From assembly GCA_947177445.1 (NCBI GenBank), contig CAMWUL010000005.1, forward strand, positions 1-64,000: 64,000 nucleotides of DNA. Reading direction: 5' to 3'. The position numbers and the translations under genes were made by a program. This DNA is from an uncultured Lachnospiraceae bacterium (lineage in GTDB: Bacteria > Bacillota > Clostridia > Lachnospirales > Lachnospiraceae). This document shows, in pieces, positions 59,860 through 64,000 of this stretch (position 1 is its first letter; each line of letters opens with the position of its first letter). The notes under the pieces were generated by a model. It saw only the letters and a program-made list of their open reading frames with translations, made no database searches and was not told the origin of the DNA.

Positions 59860-60008
59860 AAAAAATAGGATTATGTCAAAATGAAAGGATTATTTTACAA
59901 GAATTCTAGCATGCATAAGAGTATAATGCAAGTAAGCGGAGCCGCAGACAAAGCAGGCGGCAGACGCGGGCAGGGCTGCTGCGGCAGCAGAAAGGAACGG
60001 GAGGCAAT

Positions 60009-61730
60009 ATGGAATACGCGGCAATCAGACATTTTGCGGATAAAAGATACTGTTATGCTATGACCAAGGGGCATTTTTTGATCAGGCTCGAAGTAAAGCG
60101 GGGGGATGCGGCAAAGGTCATTCTTCATACCCAGAATAAATATCTGCCCCTTCGGTACATGGATACGAGGCAGGAATGTGCAATGTCAATTGCCTGTTCC
60201 GACAAATACATAGATTATTACGAAGCAGAGATTGACATAGATGTAGTTTGTCTCAGATATTTTTTTCAGATAGAGGATCGATCGGGAAATGTGGTCTATT
60301 ATGGCAATCACGGTTTTTATGACCAATGTATTACGGATATTGACAGAATGTTTGACTGTCCCCAGACACTTCGGGAGGAGGAGACATTCCGGCTGCCGGC
60401 ATGGGCTGAAAACAAGGTGGTCTACCAGATTTTTCCGTCCCGTTTTGCCGCGGATCAGGAAGTGGCAAGGGAGGAATGGTATCAGGCGCCCATCGGTCAT
60501 AAAGCCGATTTGAAGGGCTCGCTGAGAGGCATAATCAATCATTTTGATCATATCAGGAAGCTGGGAGTGGATATCCTTTACATGACTCCCATTTTTTGCT
60601 CCGATTCCACTCATAAATACAATATTGACGATTATTACAGGATTGATCCGTCCTTTGGGGACAAGGAGGATTTAAAGGAGCTTGTAGGGCTGGCTCATGA
60701 GGCGGGAATGTATGTGATTTTGGACGGTGTGTTCAACCATACGGGAATCAATTTTTTTGCCTTTAAGGATATCCGGGAAAAGCAGGAGCAGTCCCCATAT
60801 CTGGACTGGTATTACATCGAAAGCCTTCCTGTGGTGGCGGAGCGGGGGAAAAGGCCCGGCTACAAGACCTTCAGTTATGCCGGCTACATGCCGAAGCTGA
60901 ATCTCCAAAACCCGGAGACTGCAGATTATGTGATTGATGTGGCGGCATATTGGATCCGGGAATGTGATATCGACGGCTGGCGGCTGGATGTGGCGGATGA
61001 AATCAGCCACGGCTTCTGGAAGCGGTTCCGCAGAGAGATGAAGGCGGTAAAGAAGGATATTTTGCTGGTGGGAGAGATCTGGCATTATGCCGGCGATTTC
61101 CTGGAGGGGGATGAGTGGGACAGCGTAATGAATTATCCTTTTTACGATTCGGCCATGGATCTGATTGCCCTGGAAAAATGTGCTCCTTCGGCTTTTTGGG
61201 AAAACCTGAATTTTGTGAAGGGGAATTTGAATAAATGTCTGGAGGGATATCTGTGGAATATGATAGACAGTCATGACACGGCCAGATTTTTGCACAGCGC
61301 CGGAAATGATATCAGGAAACAGAAGCTGGCGGCGGCTCTGCAGCTTCTGCTTCCCGGCATGCCTATGATTTATTACGGAGATGAGGTGGGAATGGAGGGC
61401 GGCCCGGACCCGGACTGCAGACGGGGGATGCTCTGGGATGAAAGCAGACAGAACAGAGAATGTCTGACATATTATCGGAGGCTGATTCAGATCAGACACC
61501 GATATCCGGCGCTGACAAAGGGAAGGATAACAAGACAGTACGCAGACGATGACGCAGGAGTTCTTTATATGGAAAGAAGCCGGGAGGGACGGCGCGTCAT
61601 CCTGATTTTTCATGTAAGACAGGGAAGCGCTGCCCTGCCGGAGCTGGAAGGCTGGCGGAATCTGATAAGCGAAGAGCCCTTTTCGGGCAGCCTGGGGGAT
61701 TATGAGGCGGCGGTGCTTGTGGGGGCGTAA
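60009..61730 (+). CDS. GH13 neopullulanase/cyclomaltodextrinase-like enzyme
   Basis: AWAENKVVYQIFPSRFA, LDGVFNHTGINFF, GWRLDVADEISHGFW, LVGEIWH, MIDSHDTARFL. Confidence 0.93.
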   Translation: MEYAAIRHFADKRYCYAMTKGHFLIRLEVKRGDAAKVILHTQNKYLPLRYMDTRQECAMSIACSDKYIDYYEAEIDIDVVCLRYFFQIEDRSGNVVYYGNHGFYDQCITDIDRMFDCPQTLREEETFRLPAWAENKVVYQIFPSRFAADQEVAREEWYQAPIGHKADLKGSLRGIINHFDHIRKLGVDILYMTPIFCSDSTHKYNIDDYYRIDPSFGDKEDLKELVGLAHEAGMYVILDGVFNHTGINFFAFKDIREKQEQSPYLDWYYIESLPVVAERGKRPGYKTFSYAGYMPKLNLQNPETADYVIDVAAYWIRECDIDGWRLDVADEISHGFWKRFRREMKAVKKDILLVGEIWHYAGDFLEGDEWDSVMNYPFYDSAMDLIALEKCAPSAFWENLNFVKGNLNKCLEGYLWNMIDSHDTARFLHSAGNDIRKQKLAAALQLLLPGMPMIYYGDEVGMEGGPDPDCRRGMLWDESRQNRECLTYYRRLIQIRHRYPALTKGRITRQYADDDAGVLYMERSREGRRVILIFHVRQGSAALPELEGWRNLISEEPFSGSLGDYEAAVLVGA

Positions 61731-61820
61731 GGATCAGCTGGCCGGCAGTGCTTATGGAGGCGTGAGCCGGCGTGGAAATTATGAAAATTTGTTCAGGACA
61801 GGCATAGAAACAGGATGATT

Positions 61821-62375
61821 ATGGAAAAAGCATATGAAAATAAAAGAATGCTGGTAAACGAAAAGGAATATAAAATCCGAAGGCTTCTGGGGAAGGGAAA
61901 AGGCGGATATTCCTATCTGGCGCAGGACGGGTCAAAGGAATATGTTTTGAAGCAGATTCATCATGAGCCCTGTGACTATTATCAGTTTGGAAATAAGCTG
62001 GAGGCGGAGATAAACGATTATCACCGATTGAAGAAAGTCGGCATAAAAATGCCGGTCATGATTGATGTGGATTCGAAAAGTGAGCGTATTTTGAAGGAGT
62101 ATATTGAGGGGAGAACAATTTACGAATTGATTTTGCGGGACGAGATGCAGCCTGCGTATATGGAGCAGGTACGGGATATGTGCACGGCGCTGTATGCGGC
62201 CAATATAAATATCGATTATTTTCCAACTAATTTTGTGGTTCGAAACGGTGAAATCTATTATATTGATTTTGAGTGCAATGAGTATACGGAGGAATGGAAT
62301 TTCGAGAATTGGGGCATAAGCTACTGGTCGAAAACACCGGAGTTTCTGCAGTATGCGAAAAAAACAGGTGACTAG
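61821..62375 (+). CDS. miniature protein-kinase-like protein
   Basis: YKIRRLLGKGKGGYSYLAQDGSKEYVLKQIHHE (Gly loop and Lys), INIDYFPTNFV (catalytic D..N), IYYIDFECNE (DFE). Confidence 0.65.
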   Translation: MEKAYENKRMLVNEKEYKIRRLLGKGKGGYSYLAQDGSKEYVLKQIHHEPCDYYQFGNKLEAEINDYHRLKKVGIKMPVMIDVDSKSERILKEYIEGRTIYELILRDEMQPAYMEQVRDMCTALYAANINIDYFPTNFVVRNGEIYYIDFECNEYTEEWNFENWGISYWSKTPEFLQYAKKTGD

Positions 62376-62389
62376 CCTGTTTTTCGCAT
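62353..62389 (+). terminator. stem-loop with U-rich arm after the kinase-like gene
   Basis: ATGCGAAAAAAACAGG..CCTGTTTTTCGCAT. Confidence 0.65.
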
Positions 62390-62435
62390 ATTGCAGATAT
62401 GACCGGTGTTTCTGCCGTGTCTTTTGCTTCACAAA

Positions 62436-63203
62436 TCAGATAAACAGCTGATTTTCTTTTCTTGTGGAACAGGCCTTTTTAATTGCCAGTGCGGCGACGG
62501 AAACCATGGCTCCATTTACTTTGCGGGCCGACTGCGGGCAATGTACAACACAGCGCATACATGAAATACATTTGCCGCTGTCTGTAATTTTCGGATTTTC
62601 TTTGTTTATTGCCTGCGCGGGACACTGTTTGGCGCAAAGGCCGCAGCTGGTACAGCTATTGTTCGCCTTTGGAACTAAGCCGGCTCCGCCTGCCTTTTTA
62701 TAGGGGCGGTTTCCCGGAATTTGCGGTGCGGAAACAGCATTTAAGCTTCCGTTTATTTTATCTAAAATCTTCTTTGCAAAACAGTTCAGCTGGCTTATGT
62801 CATTATCGTCGGGCCGGCCCGCCGCATACTGGTGCATGATGGAATGCTCTGCGATGGCAGCGATGGCGGCGATTACCCTGAAACCGCTTTTTTCTGCTGC
62901 ATCCTTTAATTCAATCAGGGTATCTTCATATGCCCTGTTGCCATATACGCAGACAATGACACAGGGAGCTTGATCGGCGTGAATGTTTGAAATTCTCTGG
63001 ACGGCAAGACCTGGGACGCGTCCTCCATAAGAAGGAACCGCAATAATTGCAATATCCTCTTTCTCAATGTCAAGTGAGGAATAATCCGTTTGCGCATTGG
63101 ACAAATCAATTTTATTGACAGGCATTCCCCAGGCTTTTGTTATGATTTCTGCAACCTTTCCGGTTCCTCCGGTGGGGCTGAAAACAATTTGTGAGACTTT
63201 CAT
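62436..63203 (-). CDS. EFR1-family flavodoxin/ferredoxin protein
   Basis: MKVSQIVFSPTGGTGKVAEII flavodoxin loop; two ferredoxin motifs CTSCGLCAKQCPAQAI and CISCMRCVVHCPQSA. Confidence 0.85.
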   Translation of the reverse strand: MKVSQIVFSPTGGTGKVAEIITKAWGMPVNKIDLSNAQTDYSSLDIEKEDIAIIAVPSYGGRVPGLAVQRISNIHADQAPCVIVCVYGNRAYEDTLIELKDAAEKSGFRVIAAIAAIAEHSIMHQYAAGRPDDNDISQLNCFAKKILDKINGSLNAVSAPQIPGNRPYKKAGGAGLVPKANNSCTSCGLCAKQCPAQAINKENPKITDSGKCISCMRCVVHCPQSARKVNGAMVSVAALAIKKACSTRKENQLFI

Positions 63204-63229
63204 AGCTGTCTTCCATGTAATTTTTAAAT

Positions 63230-63324
63230 TTACACCATTATAGCAAGAGCGTGGTGTAATGTCAAGATTTACAGCAGTACATGTATATGTTACACTATTG
63301 CTGTTGTTACTTTTCACGTTACAC
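63230..63324. promoter_or_regulatory. cluster of TTACAC/GTGTAA elements between divergent EFR1 and Rrf2 genes
   Basis: TTACACCA-N14-TGGTGTAA (63230-63259) plus GTTACAC at 63289 and 63318. Confidence 0.5.
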
Positions 63325-63347
63325 TTGAAACGGAAAGGGGAGTTGTC

Positions 63348-63773
63348 ATGCATATCAGCACAAAATGTTCAATTGCCATTCATTGCCTGATTTTTATTTA
63401 TGAATATGGAGACAAGCGAAAGGTAACCAGCGACCTTTTAGCACTATCTACCGGAAGTAATCCTGTTACAATCCGAAATATTTTAAGCGCATTAAAAAAA
63501 GACGGCATTATATCTGTTAAATTTGGAACAGGCGGCGCAGCGCTGAGCTGTCCGTTAGACGAAATAACCTTATATCGCATATGCAGGGCCATAGAACCGG
63601 ATTTTGGCACTAAGCTGATCGGTGTCCACCCATTGCCCTCGCCGCTGTGCCCCATAGGAAAAAATATTCATAGTGTATTGGACTGCTCTTATCAGAAAAT
63701 CAGAAATGATTTATATAAAAGTTTAAGGAATATTACATTGAAAAATATTGTTTTCGATTATCATAACGTTTAA
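63348..63773 (+). CDS. Rrf2 family transcriptional regulator
   Basis: MHISTKCSIAIHCLIFIYEYGDKRKVTSDLLALSTGSNPVTIRNILSALKKDGIISVKFGTGGAALSCPLDEITLYRICRAIE. Confidence 0.88.
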   Translation: MHISTKCSIAIHCLIFIYEYGDKRKVTSDLLALSTGSNPVTIRNILSALKKDGIISVKFGTGGAALSCPLDEITLYRICRAIEPDFGTKLIGVHPLPSPLCPIGKNIHSVLDCSYQKIRNDLYKSLRNITLKNIVFDYHNV

Positions 63774-63836
63774 AATAGAGCTGTCAGATCTTTCCGGTCA
63801 GGAAAGTTGTTTTAAGAAAAATTACGGAGGAGAGTC

Positions 63837-64000
63837 ATGGACGTAAAGGAGTTGACAGAGCTGCTGGTGGAATCCAGCGAAAAATTTAACCGGGCCAGGT
63901 TTATTCCCTGGTGGGAGGGCAATCACAAAGATGCCACCTACCGGTATGACATGCTTGAGGAAAAAACCATAAAGGAGGCGGAAGAATGCCTGGCGGAATG
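63837..64000 (+). CDS. start of an unidentified protein, truncated by the window end
   Basis: GGAGGAG site, ATG 63837, open to window edge: MDVKELTELLVESSEKFNRARFIPWWEGNHKDATYRYDMLEEKT. Confidence 0.5.
   Translation, partial: MDVKELTELLVESSEKFNRARFIPWWEGNHKDATYRYDMLEEKTIKEAEECLAE

Noticed and set aside
1-64000. tRNA, rRNA, prophage or integrase genes
   Set aside because: None recognised on either strand; the island therefore lacks an obvious integrase or tRNA attachment site in this window

Overview
Window from a low-to-mid GC Gram-positive genome, most like a gut Lachnospiraceae/Clostridia (spore genes, CUT1 sugar transporters without a local ATPase, AAA-ATPase/PD-(D/E)XK family gene). No tools were run; family calls rest on motifs and recall. 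Four blocks are visible. (1) About 0.3-11.5 kb, an accessory island. It holds a RADAR-like anti-phage operon: an RdrA-like P-loop ATPase followed by an RdrB-like divergent adenosine deaminase with all ADA motifs intact. The operon is led by a translationally coupled TPR-like protein and followed by a broken AAA-ATPase/PD-(D/E)XK gene. The block is bracketed by two diverged copies of the same 75-76 aa gene. (2) About 12-22 kb, core genes: ricT, trmN6, rsmI, lrgA/lrgB, TetR plus ABC exporter, spore coat-like genes, spmA/spmB. Several carry unusual in-frame short-repeat expansions. (3) About 22-56 kb, a large beta-mannan utilisation locus: tandem SGNH esterase, GH5, GH36, LacI, GH26, two CUT1 transporter sets, an NHL/YIP1/DUF5696 surface module, a repeat lipoprotein, two GH130, GH5, AGE epimerase and GH2. 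(4) About 56-64 kb: hemerythrin, two GH13 enzymes with an AraC regulator, a miniature kinase-like protein, an EFR1-type flavodoxin/ferredoxin and an Rrf2 regulator. Top candidates for new biology are the TPR-RdrA-RdrB operon, the fused double esterase, the triple-repeat lipoprotein and the solute-binding protein fused to lectin-like domains.
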